Positions 1 through 8,464 of a stretch of DNA of 64,000 nucleotides are shown here, in pieces. How positions within the stretch are numbered: the first letter of the stretch is position 1; the number at the start of each line of letters is the position of its first letter. The stretch is taken from the NCBI RefSeq assembly GCF_900163625.1, contig NZ_FUIE01000036.1:1-64000 (forward strand). The letters are read 5' to 3'. The notes beneath the pieces are model-generated. The model did not search any database. It was not told the DNA's origin and saw only the letters and a list, made by a program, of their open reading frames with translations. Source of the DNA: Brevundimonas diminuta 3F5N (lineage in GTDB: Bacteria; Pseudomonadota; Alphaproteobacteria; Caulobacterales; Caulobacteraceae). The translations under genes were made by a program, and so were the position numbers.

Positions 1-39
1 CAGGTGGAGGGCGAAGAAGGCTGGATCCTGGGGGTCTGA
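1..39 (+). CDS. C-terminal end of an unidentified protein (cut by window edge)
   Basis: An open frame enters from the left edge and stops at TGA 37-39, giving a 12-residue tail (QVEGEEGWILGV). It is convergent with recN and is followed at once by a long inverted repeat, which is what one expects at a gene end. Twelve residues are too few to name a family, and the frame could be fortuitous. Confidence 0.35.
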   Translation, partial: QVEGEEGWILGV

Positions 40-44
40 GTCTT

Positions 45-214
45 CCTTCTCCCCTTGAGGGAGAAGGTGGGCGCCGGAGGCGCTCGGATGAGGGGTGTCA
101 GCGTATCGGTTGTGAAAACCGCGCCGACGCCCGCTCACCAAACTTAGAGTAGACGGAGTCAGCACCCCTCATCCGTCAGGCTCCGCCTGCCACCTTCTCC
201 CTCAGGGGAGAAGG
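45..214. repeat. Long imperfect inverted repeat between convergent genes
   Basis: The left arm (45-97) and right arm (163-214) are near-perfect reverse complements over about 52 bases, each beginning or ending with a smaller CCTTCTCCC/GGGAGAAGG stem. The 65-base centre is not palindromic. The element lies between the partial rightward gene and leftward recN, so the RNA could fold from either strand and act as a bidirectional terminator. Related elements occur at 6703-6842 and 50101-50241. Confidence 0.8.
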
Positions 215-220
215 ATGGGA

Positions 221-1918
221 TCAGCCGATCAGCACTCTCGCCGCCGCCCGCGCTTCATCGGTGATCTCGGCGCCCGACAGCATCCGCGCGATCTCTTCCT
301 GACGGGGGCCTTCCTCCAGCACATCGATGGAGGTGCGGGTGTGGCCTTCAACGTCGGCCTTGCGGACCTTCCAGTGGGCGTGGCCGCGCGCCGCGACCTG
401 CGGGCTGTGCGTCACCACCAGCACCTGAGCGCCGCGCGACAGGCGTTGCAGGCGCCCGCCCACGGCCTCGGCCACGGCGCCGCCGACGCCCTGATCCACC
501 TCGTCGAAGATCATGACCGGCTGGCGCTGGTCCTCGCGGCTGGCCAGCGCCGCCTTCATCGCCAGCGCAAAGCGCGCCAGTTCGCCGCCCGAGGCCACCG
601 TATCCAGCGGCCCGAAGGCGGTTCCGGCGTTGGTCGCCACCTCGAACCGCACCGTCTCGACGCCCAGCGGACCGCGACGGCCCTCGACCGGCTCCAGCGT
701 CACGCGGAACCGGGCGCGTTCCAGTTTCAACGGACCAAGCTCGTCCATGACGGCGGCGACCAGACGGTCCCCCGCCGCTTCACGCGCCGAGGTCAGCAAA
801 AGGGCGGCGACGTCATAGGCCTCCATCGCGACGGCGACGTCGCGGCGGGCCTTGGTCAGCGCCTCTTCGCCGTCTTCGATCAGGCGCAGTTGCTCACGCA
901 GGCGCACCCGCAGCGCCGGCAGCGCCTCGACCGTCGTGTTGAGCTTGCGGGCGGTGGCGCGCAGGGCGAACAGCCGCTCCTCCGCCTTGTCCAGACGGCC
1001 CGGCTCGAAATCGAAGGCGTCAGCGGCGGCGTCGACGCAGGCCACGGCCTCGGTCGCCTCGACCAGGGCGCGGTCCACCGCCTCGGTGGCCAGACCCAGT
1101 TTGGCGATGATGGGGTTTTCGCCCTCGGCCCCGGCCTGCACGGCCCGCTGGCGCGCGTGCTCCACCGCGCGCAGGGCCGAGGCCAGACGCTGGCTCAGCT
1201 TGTCGCCGCCCAGCAGGTTGCGGGCGTCCGCCAGGTCGGCCACCGCCTTTTCCGCCGCGCCGAGAAGGGCGCGCTCGCCGGCCAGTTCGGTCTCTTCGTC
1301 GGGCTTGGGGTCCAGCGCGTCGAGGTCGGCCAGGTTCTGTGCGATTTCCTCGGCCTTGGTCGCAGCCTCGGCGGCCGAAGCCTCCAACGCGTCCAGATGC
1401 AGCTGCGCCGCCTTCAACCGCTCGGCCGCCGCGGCCACGCCCGACAGTTGCGGCTGCAGTCCGCCATAGTTGTCCAGCAACGCGCGGTGCGTCTTCCAGT
1501 CCAGCAGGCCGACCGTCTCATGCTGGCCGTGCACCTCGACCAGCAGGGCGCCGATCTCGCGCAGGGCCGTCACCCCGGCGGGCTGGTCGTTGACATAGGC
1601 GCGGCTGCGACCGTCGGCCGACACGACGCGGCGCAGGATCAGCTCCTCGCCCGGCGCCACCTCGAAGCCGCGTTCGGACAGCAGGGCGATCAGGGCTTCA
1701 TCATCAGGCGCGGTGAAGACGGCCGTAGCCGAGGCCTGTTTGGCGCCGTTCCGCACCAGACCGGCGTCAGAGCGTGCGCCCAACGCCAGCCCCAGCGCGT
1801 CGAGGATGATGGACTTGCCCGCCCCCGTCTCGCCGGTCAGCACGGTCAGACCGTCCCCGACCTCCAGGTCAAGGGCGTCGACAAGGACGACGTCACGGAT
1901 CGAAAGGGTGGTCAGCAT
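221..1918 (-). CDS. recN: DNA repair protein RecN
   Basis: SMC-like ATPase of double-strand break repair. The 565-residue length is normal for RecN. The Walker A motif GETGAGKS lies at residues 29-36. The middle is an Ala/Glu/Leu-rich coiled coil (about 150-370). A signature and Walker B stretch (VASGGELARFALAMK, then MIFDEVDQGVGG near 470) lies in the C-terminal half. The ATG at 1918 begins the conserved MLTTLSIRDVVLVD strand. bamD lies upstream in the same direction after a 95-base gap, an order common in Caulobacterales, so the two may be co-transcribed. The ligA gene often found next to recN is not visible here. Confidence 0.96.
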   Translation of the reverse strand: MLTTLSIRDVVLVDALDLEVGDGLTVLTGETGAGKSIILDALGLALGARSDAGLVRNGAKQASATAVFTAPDDEALIALLSERGFEVAPGEELILRRVVSADGRSRAYVNDQPAGVTALREIGALLVEVHGQHETVGLLDWKTHRALLDNYGGLQPQLSGVAAAAERLKAAQLHLDALEASAAEAATKAEEIAQNLADLDALDPKPDEETELAGERALLGAAEKAVADLADARNLLGGDKLSQRLASALRAVEHARQRAVQAGAEGENPIIAKLGLATEAVDRALVEATEAVACVDAAADAFDFEPGRLDKAEERLFALRATARKLNTTVEALPALRVRLREQLRLIEDGEEALTKARRDVAVAMEAYDVAALLLTSAREAAGDRLVAAVMDELGPLKLERARFRVTLEPVEGRRGPLGVETVRFEVATNAGTAFGPLDTVASGGELARFALAMKAALASREDQRQPVMIFDEVDQGVGGAVAEAVGGRLQRLSRGAQVLVVTHSPQVAARGHAHWKVRKADVEGHTRTSIDVLEEGPRQEEIARMLSGAEITDEARAAARVLIG

Positions 1919-2013
1919 GGGCGATCTGATTCGATGTTTCGCCGCATCCTAGCCGGAAACAGAACAGGAACGCAGCGCCTTAATCGCGCCGCGCCCTGCG
2001 TTCTGCGACCGGA

Positions 2014-2880
2014 TCAGGCGCCGCCGGGGATCAGGCGTTGCAACCAGGATTCGCGCTTGCCTTCAGGCGGGACGGCCGGGTTTTCACCGCGCTCGCGCAG
2101 CAGGGCGAAGGCCTCGGCGTACCAGGGGCTGCCCGGATAGTTGTGTCCCAGAACGGCGGCGTTGCGGGTCGCCTCTTCCGTCAGGCCCAGGCTCAGATTG
2201 ACCTCGACCAGACGGTACAGGGCCTCAGGCGTGTGCGAGGTGCGCTGGAAGTCGGGGTTGTTGATGACCGCCTTGTAGCGGTTCAACGCGCCCAGCGGCT
2301 GGTTGGCGCGCTGATAATAGCGGCCCACGGTCATTTCCTTGCCCGCCAGCTGGTCGTTGACCATGTCGATCTTGACCCGTGCGTCAGTGGCGTAGGTCGA
2401 CCCGGGATAGCGGCGCACCACGTCGCGCAGGCCCGCCAGGGCGGCCTCGGCGTAGCCCTGGTCCCGGCCCACGTCGACGATCTGCTCGAAGTTGCAGACG
2501 GCCTTCATGTAGAAGGCGTAGCCTGCCGACGGATTGCCGGGGAACAGGGCGATGAAGCGGTCAGCCGCCGCGATCGCGTCCTGATAGTTGTTGTTCTGAT
2601 AGTAGGCGTAGACCTGCATCAGAATCGCGCGACGGGCCCACTCCGAATAGGGGTGCTGACGCTCCACCTCCTGGAAATAGTCGACGGCGTCCATCCAGCG
2701 CTTGGACTGCAGGCGCTGGTAGCCGGTGTTGTAGAGGGCCTCGACCGGACGCTCCTCATAGGCCAGCTTCTGGCGCGGCTTGTTGCCTGCGCAGGCGGAT
2801 AGCGACAGGGCCGCCACAGCGACCGTCAATAGGGCCAGGCCGGAACGAGACTTCGAAGCGAGCAAGAGCGACCTCATCAA
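2014..2880 (-). CDS. bamD: Outer membrane assembly lipoprotein BamD (ComL)
   Basis: Lipoprotein subunit of the BAM complex that folds beta-barrel proteins into the outer membrane. The first 30 residues form a lipoprotein signal with lipobox LSAC and the modified cysteine at residue 30. The body has TPR-like helical repeats, including YQRLQSKRWMDAVDYFQEVERQHPYSEWA and YPGSTYATDARVKIDMVNDQLA, typical of BamD. The 288-residue length fits alphaproteobacterial members. It is transcribed divergently from prs across 206 bases that should hold both promoters. An essential function is expected, since this window alone has three TonB receptors needing BAM. Confidence 0.95.
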   Translation of the reverse strand: MMRSLLLASKSRSGLALLTVAVAALSLSACAGNKPRQKLAYEERPVEALYNTGYQRLQSKRWMDAVDYFQEVERQHPYSEWARRAILMQVYAYYQNNNYQDAIAAADRFIALFPGNPSAGYAFYMKAVCNFEQIVDVGRDQGYAEAALAGLRDVVRRYPGSTYATDARVKIDMVNDQLAGKEMTVGRYYQRANQPLGALNRYKAVINNPDFQRTSHTPEALYRLVEVNLSLGLTEEATRNAAVLGHNYPGSPWYAEAFALLRERGENPAVPPEGKRESWLQRLIPGGA

Positions 2881-3086
2881 GATGCCTTCGGGACGCGGAC
2901 ACGCGCGGCGCCCTCGTTAGCAGGATGCGTCCTCTATAACAGCGCTTGCGCCCAAGCCAATCGGCTGAAATCGAAGATACGACCGGAACACGGCTGGACG
3001 CCGCACCGTTCGCCGCCTAGAGAGCGCGTCCAGAAACGCACCCGCAACTATTGGCGGAGCGATGACGGCGAAAGGATGACCGGTCA

Positions 3087-4022
3087 ATGAAGCTGCTTGC
3101 TGGCAATTCGAACCGGAGCTTGGCCCAGGCCATCGCTGCTCACCTGGACATGCCGCTGACCAAGGCTCAGGTGAAGCGCTTCGCGGACAATGAGGTGTTC
3201 GCCGTCGTCGAGGAGAACGTGCGCGGCGAGGATGTCTTCATCATCCAGTCGACCTCCTATCCGGCTAACGACAATCTGATGGAGCTGCTGATCATGACCG
3301 ACGCGCTGGTGCGCGCCTCGGCCAAGCGGATCACAGCCGTCATGCCCTACTTCGGCTACGCCCGACAGGACCGCAAGACCGGCGGCCGCACGCCGATCTC
3401 GGCCAAGCTGGTCGCCAATCTGATCACCCGCGCCGGCGCCGACCGCGTCCTGACCATGGACCTGCACGCGGGTCAGATTCAGGGCTTCTTCGACATCCCG
3501 ACCGACAATCTGGTGGCGACGCCCGTCCTGGCCCAGGACATCAAGGACAACTATCCGAAGGGCGACGACCTGATGATCGTCTCGCCCGACGTCGGCGGCG
3601 TGGTGCGCGCCCGCTCGCTGGCCAGCCGCCTGAATGCGGACCTCGCCATCGTCGACAAGCGCCGCCCCAAGGCGGGCGAGAGCGAAGTCATGAACATCAT
3701 CGGCGACGTCGAAGGCCGCCGCTGCATCCTGTTCGACGACATCGTCGATTCGGGCGGCACCCTGGTGAACGCGGCCAAGGCGCTGATCGACCGCGGCGCG
3801 ACCGAGGTCTCGGCCTACATCAGCCACGGCGTCCTGTCAGGTCCGGCGGTCGACCGCGTCGCCAACGGCCCGCTGAAGGAGCTGGTGATCACCGACTCCA
3901 TCGAACAGCCTGACGAAGTTTTGAACTGCTCGAAGATCCGCCGCGTGCCCGTGGCGCCGCTGATGGGCGAGGCGATTCGGCGCATCGCCAACGAAGAGTC
4001 GGTCTCAAAGCTGTTCGATTAA
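3087..4022 (+). CDS. prs: Ribose-phosphate pyrophosphokinase
   Basis: Makes PRPP from ribose 5-phosphate and ATP for purine, pyrimidine, histidine, tryptophan and NAD synthesis. At 311 residues it is the standard class I length. Family hallmarks are visible: FADNEVF near residue 32, the [14 protein letters not shown]-binding flexible loop near 90, [15 protein letters not shown] near 128, and the PRPP loop DDIVDSGGT near 215. An AAAGGA Shine-Dalgarno sequence at 3071-3076 precedes the ATG at 3087. The protein ends with the usual [12 protein letters not shown] tail. Confidence 0.97.
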   Translation: MKLLAGNSNRSLAQAIAAHLDMPLTKAQVKRFADNEVFAVVEENVRGEDVFIIQSTSYPANDNLMELLIMTDALVRASAKRITAVMPYFGYARQDRKTGGRTPISAKLVANLITRAGADRVLTMDLHAGQIQGFFDIPTDNLVATPVLAQDIKDNYPKGDDLMIVSPDVGGVVRARSLASRLNADLAIVDKRRPKAGESEVMNIIGDVEGRRCILFDDIVDSGGTLVNAAKALIDRGATEVSAYISHGVLSGPAVDRVANGPLKELVITDSIEQPDEVLNCSKIRRVPVAPLMGEAIRRIANEESVSKLFD

Positions 4023-4134
4023 GGTTCGGCTAACCATTCCCTCCGCGATATAAGGGACATGTCGTTCGGTAGGCGCCTCGCGCCTCCGACACCCCTCCAA
4101 GTGCGTATCGCTTAAAAACAAGGGAAGATCGCCG

Positions 4135-5190
4135 ATGCCCCAGGCCTTCTTGCGTCGCGGCCTCTCCGTCGCCGCTGTCGCCGCCGCCGCCGTCCTGGCC
4201 AGCTGCTCTACGCCTGAGCCGGAAGCGCCGCCCCCTGCGCCGCCCCCGCCGCCGCCGCCTGCCCTGGCGCTGAACCAGAGCGTGGCCGAGGCCGCGTCCG
4301 TCTATGTCGCCTTCGTGCGCGAAGTGGGGTCGATCCAGGCCGGCTTCCCCGACGCCGAATCCATTCAGGCCGCCGTCCGCAAGGGCGCCGCCGTCGAGGC
4401 GGGGCAGTTGTCGCGCGGCATGATCGCCTACGGCGCCATCCTGGCCCTGCAATCGCCTGAGTACGTCGCCGGCGTGCGCCAATTCGCCTCCGATCCGGCC
4501 CAGCGTCAGCAGATGGTGTCGCGAATCGTCGCCGACCCGGCCTACGCGGCCACCCTGCCCGGCGCGGAAGCCGCCGCCGGTCTGATCGCCAGCACCATGG
4601 GACGCGACGCCGAGGTCATGGCCGCCCTGGCTGAAGCGGTCGAAACCGATGCCTACACCATCCAGGGGCGCAGCGACCCGCGTCGTCGCTGGGCCACTCA
4701 GCCCGTCGCGGACCGCGTCGGCCGACTGGAAGGGGCCAAGTCCCTGTCGGCCGTGCCGCGCCTGCCCTCGGCCGAGGACAGCGCCCGTCTGTTCGCCGCC
4801 GCCAACAGCGGCTCGGGCCTGAACCTGACCGCCGCCCAGCGCGGCGCGCCGTTCACGCCCGCCATCGTCAACTCCCTGGCCATCGCGGCCCTGGCGGCCC
4901 TGGGCGCCGCGGGCGAGGACGCCAAGGCGAACACCGACGCCCTGACGACCGAATCGAACAATGAGTTCTGCCTCAATCTGTCGAAGCTGATGCTGTTCCA
5001 GTGTCTGGCGGCGGCCAAGCCGAACTATGAGGACATCTTCTGCGCCGGTCGTCACGTCGTCCGCGACCTGGCCCAGTGCACCTCGCAGTACACGGGACCT
5101 ATGCCCACCATCACCGTGGCCGTGCCGCCTGCGGGCGCGCCCACGCCGATGGCCCAGGCCGAGAACCAGCCCGCCACCCCAAACGGCTAG
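4135..5190 (+). CDS. Hypothetical proline-rich lipoprotein
   Basis: A 351-residue exported protein with a lipobox (LASC, cysteine at residue 24), then an uninterrupted Pro/Ala linker (about 30-44) that probably spans from the membrane to the folded part. The rest is Ala-rich and helical (SVAEAASVYVAFVREVGSI, QRQQMVSRIVADPAYAATLPGAEAA). The C-terminal third has four cysteines (FCLNLSKLMLFQCLAA, IFCAGRH, LAQCTSQ) that could form two disulphides. The lipobox and the AAGGGA sequence upstream support the start. I do not recognise the family. It lies alone between prs and rplY. Confidence 0.85.
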   Translation: MPQAFLRRGLSVAAVAAAAVLASCSTPEPEAPPPAPPPPPPPALALNQSVAEAASVYVAFVREVGSIQAGFPDAESIQAAVRKGAAVEAGQLSRGMIAYGAILALQSPEYVAGVRQFASDPAQRQQMVSRIVADPAYAATLPGAEAAAGLIASTMGRDAEVMAALAEAVETDAYTIQGRSDPRRRWATQPVADRVGRLEGAKSLSAVPRLPSAEDSARLFAAANSGSGLNLTAAQRGAPFTPAIVNSLAIAALAALGAAGEDAKANTDALTTESNNEFCLNLSKLMLFQCLAAAKPNYEDIFCAGRHVVRDLAQCTSQYTGPMPTITVAVPPAGAPTPMAQAENQPATPNG

Positions 5191-5216
5191 GGCTGATTAT
5201 CGCTGCGGGCAGAGCC

Positions 5217-5236
5217 GGGGCGGTTGCGTCCGCCCC
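5217..5236. terminator. GC-rich hairpin after the lipoprotein gene
   Basis: Seven-base-pair stem GGGGCGG/CCGCCCC (5217-5223 with 5230-5236) and a 6-base loop, 27 bases after the stop codon. No run of T follows, so termination is only suggested. Confidence 0.4.
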
Positions 5237-5340
5237 GTGTTCCGTGTAATAGCCCGCGCTCTTGAATTCGAAGGGTTCATGACCCCGCCGCGCGGGACAC
5301 GGTTCTGCGCAGGCGTTTACTTGTATTGAAGGCGAGCCCG

Positions 5341-5958
5341 ATGGCTGAGATCATTCTGAACGTTGATGTCCGCGAAAACGTGGGCACCGGCGGCGCCCGC
5401 GCCGCGCGCCGCGAAGGCGCCGTCCCCGGCGTGCTGTACGGCGGCGACAAGGCCCCGGTGGCCATCTCCGTGAACGAACGCGAGTTCCGCAAGTCGCTGT
5501 ACACCGGCAAGCTGATCGGTCACCTGGTGACCCTGAAGTACGGCAAGGAAACCCAGCCGGTCATCGCCAAGGACATCCAGTTCGATCCGGTTTCCGATCG
5601 CCCGATGCACTTCGACCTGATGCGCGTCGGCGCCAAGGAAGAGATCAAGATCGAAATCCCGGTCGCCTTCGTCAACGCTGACGAAGCCCCCTACACCCGC
5701 CAGGGCGGCATGCTGGAAGTCGTCCGTCACACGGTCGAAATCCTGGTCCGCGCCGACCGTATCCCGGCTGAACTGGTCGTCGACCTGAAGGGCCGCGAAA
5801 TCGGCGAGAACATCCGCATCTCGGACATCCAACTGCCGGAAGGCGCCTCGGCCACCATCACCGACCGCGACTTCATGATCGCCGCGATCAAGAACTCGGC
5901 CGCTGGTCAGTCGGACGCCGGCGACACCACGGCCGAAGCCGAAGCCGAAGAAGCCTGA
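5341..5958 (+). CDS. rplY: 50S ribosomal protein L25/general stress protein Ctc
   Basis: Binds 5S rRNA in the large subunit. At 205 residues it is the long two-domain (Ctc/TL5) form: an L25 domain at 1-95 (RENVGTGGARAARREGAVPGVLYGG, VTLKYGKETQPVIAKDIQFDP) and a beta-rich domain at 95-185 (VEILVRADRIPAELVVDLKGREIGENIRISDIQLP), then an acidic AEAEAEEA tail. An upstream TTG at 5326 would add five residues, but the GAAGGCGAG Shine-Dalgarno just before ATG 5341 and the MAEI start favour 5341. pth follows 128 bases downstream, the usual rplY-pth order. Confidence 0.95.
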   Translation: MAEIILNVDVRENVGTGGARAARREGAVPGVLYGGDKAPVAISVNEREFRKSLYTGKLIGHLVTLKYGKETQPVIAKDIQFDPVSDRPMHFDLMRVGAKEEIKIEIPVAFVNADEAPYTRQGGMLEVVRHTVEILVRADRIPAELVVDLKGREIGENIRISDIQLPEGASATITDRDFMIAAIKNSAAGQSDAGDTTAEAEAEEA

Positions 5959-5980
5959 TCGGCTTCATGCGTCCCCTAGG

Positions 5981-6060
5981 GCCCTGCGTACGGCGCAGGG
6001 CTGCTTGAGGGGGATCAGGAAATCAGCCCCGCCAGGTTCGCCCGGCGGGGCTTTTCTTTG
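5981..6060 (+). terminator. Two consecutive hairpins, the second a rho-independent terminator
   Basis: Hairpin 1 pairs GCCCTGCG (5981-5988) with CGCAGGGC (5994-6001). Hairpin 2 pairs AGCCCCGCC (6025-6033) with GGCGGGGCT (6044-6052) and runs into TTTCTTTG, a good intrinsic terminator. They separate rplY from pth, so pth probably has its own promoter or lives on read-through. Confidence 0.75.
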
Positions 6061-6086
6061 TCTGAAGCACGGGGCATGAGGACCGC

Positions 6087-6692
6087 ATGATCATCATCGC
6101 CGGCCTGGGCAATCCCGGCCCCAAATACGAAAAGAACCGCCACAACATCGGCTTCATGGCCGTGGACGAGATCGCCAGCCGCTGGCGCTTCGGCCCCTCG
6201 CGCGCCAAGTTCCAGTCGATCGTCGCCGACGGGGAGGTCGAGGGGACAAAGGTCCTGCTGATGAAGCCACAGACCTATATGAACGAGAGCGGCCGCGCCG
6301 TCGGCGAGGCGGCGCGCTTCTACAAGGTGAAGCCCGAGCACGTCATCGTCTTCCACGACGAGATCGACCTGGCCCCCGGCCGTTTCCGCATGAAGAAGGG
6401 CGGCGGCGCGGCGGGTCAGAACGGCGTCCGCAGCCTGATCAGCCACCTGGGCGCCGACTTCCGACGCGCCCGCATGGGCATCGGCCACCCTGGCGAGCCG
6501 CAATTGGTCATGCACCACGTCCTGGGCGACTTCCACAAGGCAGATCTGCCTTGGCTGGACCCGATGCTGCAGGCCTGCGCCGACGCCCTGCCCTTCGCCG
6601 TGGCGGGCGACGACGAACGCTATCAGGGCGAAGTCATGCGCCTGGCCCCGGCGTCGAAGTTCAGCCCGAGGCAGGCGGCCAAAGGCGAATAA
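6087..6692 (+). CDS. pth: Peptidyl-tRNA hydrolase
   Basis: Releases tRNA from peptidyl-tRNAs that drop off the ribosome. Recognised from GLGNPGPKYEKNRHNIGF with catalytic His19 and Asn9, MKPQTYMNESG, HDEIDL (Asp91) and GQNGVRS (Asn112). At 201 residues it is standard plus a short basic tail. The position that is usually histidine in the GGHNG motif is Gln111, and the preceding glycine is alanine (AAGQNG), a mild departure. The gene ends at a long inverted repeat. Confidence 0.95.
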   Translation: MIIIAGLGNPGPKYEKNRHNIGFMAVDEIASRWRFGPSRAKFQSIVADGEVEGTKVLLMKPQTYMNESGRAVGEAARFYKVKPEHVIVFHDEIDLAPGRFRMKKGGGAAGQNGVRSLISHLGADFRRARMGIGHPGEPQLVMHHVLGDFHKADLPWLDPMLQACADALPFAVAGDDERYQGEVMRLAPASKFSPRQAAKGE

Positions 6693-6702
6693 CACAACGC
6701 CT

Positions 6703-6842
6703 CTCCCTCCCCGTCCCGGGGAGGGTGGCTGAGCCGAAGGCGAGGCCGGGTGGGGGCGGCTCGGCTATTCAGACGCAGAGGGCCGATCACCAAGCCCCCA
6801 CCCGGTCGCTACGCGACCACCCTCCCCGGGACGGGGAGGGAG
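6703..6842. repeat. Long inverted repeat with perfect 26-bp outer arms
   Basis: Bases 6703-6728 are an exact reverse complement of 6817-6842, and inner arms 6746-6757 and 6794-6805 are exact over 12 bases. Each outer arm contains its own CCTCCCC...GGGGAGG mini-stem, so cruciform or nested RNA folds are possible. The element fills the gap between convergent pth and the DUF4139 gene and belongs with the repeats at 45-214 and 50101-50241. Confidence 0.9.
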
Positions 6843-6852
6843 AATCACAGCC

Positions 6853-8460
6853 TCAATCCGTCGTCGTCCACGCGGCCGTCAACGTCGCCGCGCCGTTCGC
6901 GGGCACGCTCAGCGTCCAGACCGGATAGCCGGTGTCGTCCACCCGGCTGCGCACCGACTGGCTGCGGATGTGGAAGCCGCGCTGCATGGCGGCCGCGGCG
7001 ACCAGTTCGACCGTCACCGGCTCGGATCGGGCGTTGGTGACGGTGGTCTCGACTTCGGTGCGTTCAGTCGTGACGGCGCCGCGCGTCGAACTGCCGGACT
7101 TCACCAGCCGTGTCTGCACACGCACATCCGGCGATTCGCCAAAGGCCAGCCGCACCGGCAGACCCACGCCCTTGTCCTCGAACCGGTCCTGACCAGCCAG
7201 CAGCACGCCGCCCGCCCCGTCCGGCTGCATCACCGCCACCGAGCCGCCCGGCAGAGCCACGCCCAGCCCGGCGCGCGCCTCGTTGCGCAGCTTCATGACG
7301 ATGGCCGTGGGGCGAGACTCCTCGTCCGGGTTCAGCACCCCGCCCCGATAGACCCGCTCATAGGCCACGCCCTCGCGCTCCAGAAAACGCACCTGCTTGG
7401 TCTGGCGCGCCGCGACGGTCGTCGGCTCCGGCAGGGTGTAGATCTTGTAGTCGCCCAGCTCGCCCTGTTCGGCCAGCTTCGGAGCGCGGGCCATGCGGCT
7501 GCCGGTGACGACGACATCAGCCGCCTCCATCACCGCTGGCCTCGGCGGCGCCGGAGGCGGCGGAGGCGGTGGCGCCCCGCCATAGCCCGCGAACTGCCCC
7601 GAACCGAACGTCGTCGTCCCCTGCGGCCAGCACTGGTTCTGCTGATAGCGGACCAGCGGCTCGACCGGCGTGGTGCCTGCGTCCTTCCTCAGCGTGCCCG
7701 CCACCACCTGCACCGGCGCGTCGGGGAAGCCCGTGCCGCCGAAGTTGGCCAGCGTCACCCAACCGGTCAGGTCCAGCGTCCCGTCCGTCGGGTCCAGCCG
7801 CGCCACATAGTCGGCCGACCACTGCAGCCCCGTGGTCAGATAGGCCAACGTCACCGTGTGCCGCCCCGCCCGCTCGGCGCGCGTGCGCACAGACAGGGTC
7901 GGCTGGTCTCCCAGCCCCTCGGGTACGCGGTCGAAGACGACCCGCTCGGTCTGGCCCGAGCAGTCCAGCGCCTCGAACCGGCCGTCGATCTCCAGCACGG
8001 TCCCTTGCACGCCCGCGCGGATGACAGCGGCTTTCTCGACCTGTTCGCCGGTCGCGGGATTGGTGCGGACGACGCGCACCACCTCGCCGATGGACTTCTC
8101 CATCAGGCTGGCGGGCGACAGCAGGTCGAAGTCGGCGTTGCGCTCGACCACATGGGCGGGCAGGCCCTCCAGCACGGCGCTTTGCGGCACGACGCCGGTG
8201 GCCAGTCCGCGAAAACGGATGATCCCCTCGCCCGCCGGAAGATCGACCGTGCGCGTCTCGACGATCAGGGCCAGCCCCTGACGGTCCAGACGGCTCCACG
8301 GCTGGCGCGACTGCGCCATCAGTTGGACCGTATCGACTGGCTGATCACGATAGATCACCACCGTCGCCCCGTCAGGACGCGCGGAAACGCTTTCCGTCTG
8401 CGCCCATGCCGCAGGCGCCAGAAGGCTCAACGCAGTGGTGATCGCCAGAAGGCGTCGCAT
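6853..8460 (-). CDS. Exported DUF4139 domain protein with a TonB-receptor-like VVVTGSR peptide
   Basis: A 535-residue protein with a Sec signal (MRRLLAITTALSLLAPAAWAQ). It matches the DUF4139 family: an N-terminal part with LMEKSIGEVVRVVRTNPATGE and VFDRVPEGLGDQPTLSVRTRAERAGRHTVTLAYLTTGLQWSADYVARLD, then a C-terminal beta region (ERTEVETTVTNARSEPVTVELV). Between the halves is a Gly/Pro-rich linker (about 290-310) followed by ADVVVTGSR (about 314-321), a peptide usually seen at the start of TonB receptor plugs. It lies 4 bases after the stop of a paralogue in the same direction, so it is the second gene of an operon. The function is unknown; the family is presumed periplasmic or surface-associated. 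Confidence 0.85.
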   Translation of the reverse strand: MRRLLAITTALSLLAPAAWAQTESVSARPDGATVVIYRDQPVDTVQLMAQSRQPWSRLDRQGLALIVETRTVDLPAGEGIIRFRGLATGVVPQSAVLEGLPAHVVERNADFDLLSPASLMEKSIGEVVRVVRTNPATGEQVEKAAVIRAGVQGTVLEIDGRFEALDCSGQTERVVFDRVPEGLGDQPTLSVRTRAERAGRHTVTLAYLTTGLQWSADYVARLDPTDGTLDLTGWVTLANFGGTGFPDAPVQVVAGTLRKDAGTTPVEPLVRYQQNQCWPQGTTTFGSGQFAGYGGAPPPPPPPAPPRPAVMEAADVVVTGSRMARAPKLAEQGELGDYKIYTLPEPTTVAARQTKQVRFLEREGVAYERVYRGGVLNPDEESRPTAIVMKLRNEARAGLGVALPGGSVAVMQPDGAGGVLLAGQDRFEDKGVGLPVRLAFGESPDVRVQTRLVKSGSSTRGAVTTERTEVETTVTNARSEPVTVELVAAAAMQRGFHIRSQSVRSRVDDTGYPVWTLSVPANGAATLTAAWTTTD

Positions 8461-8464
8461 GAGA

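Noticed and set aside
215-2140. A 641-codon plus-strand frame opposite recN
   Set aside because: It is antisense to RecN, which has all expected motifs.
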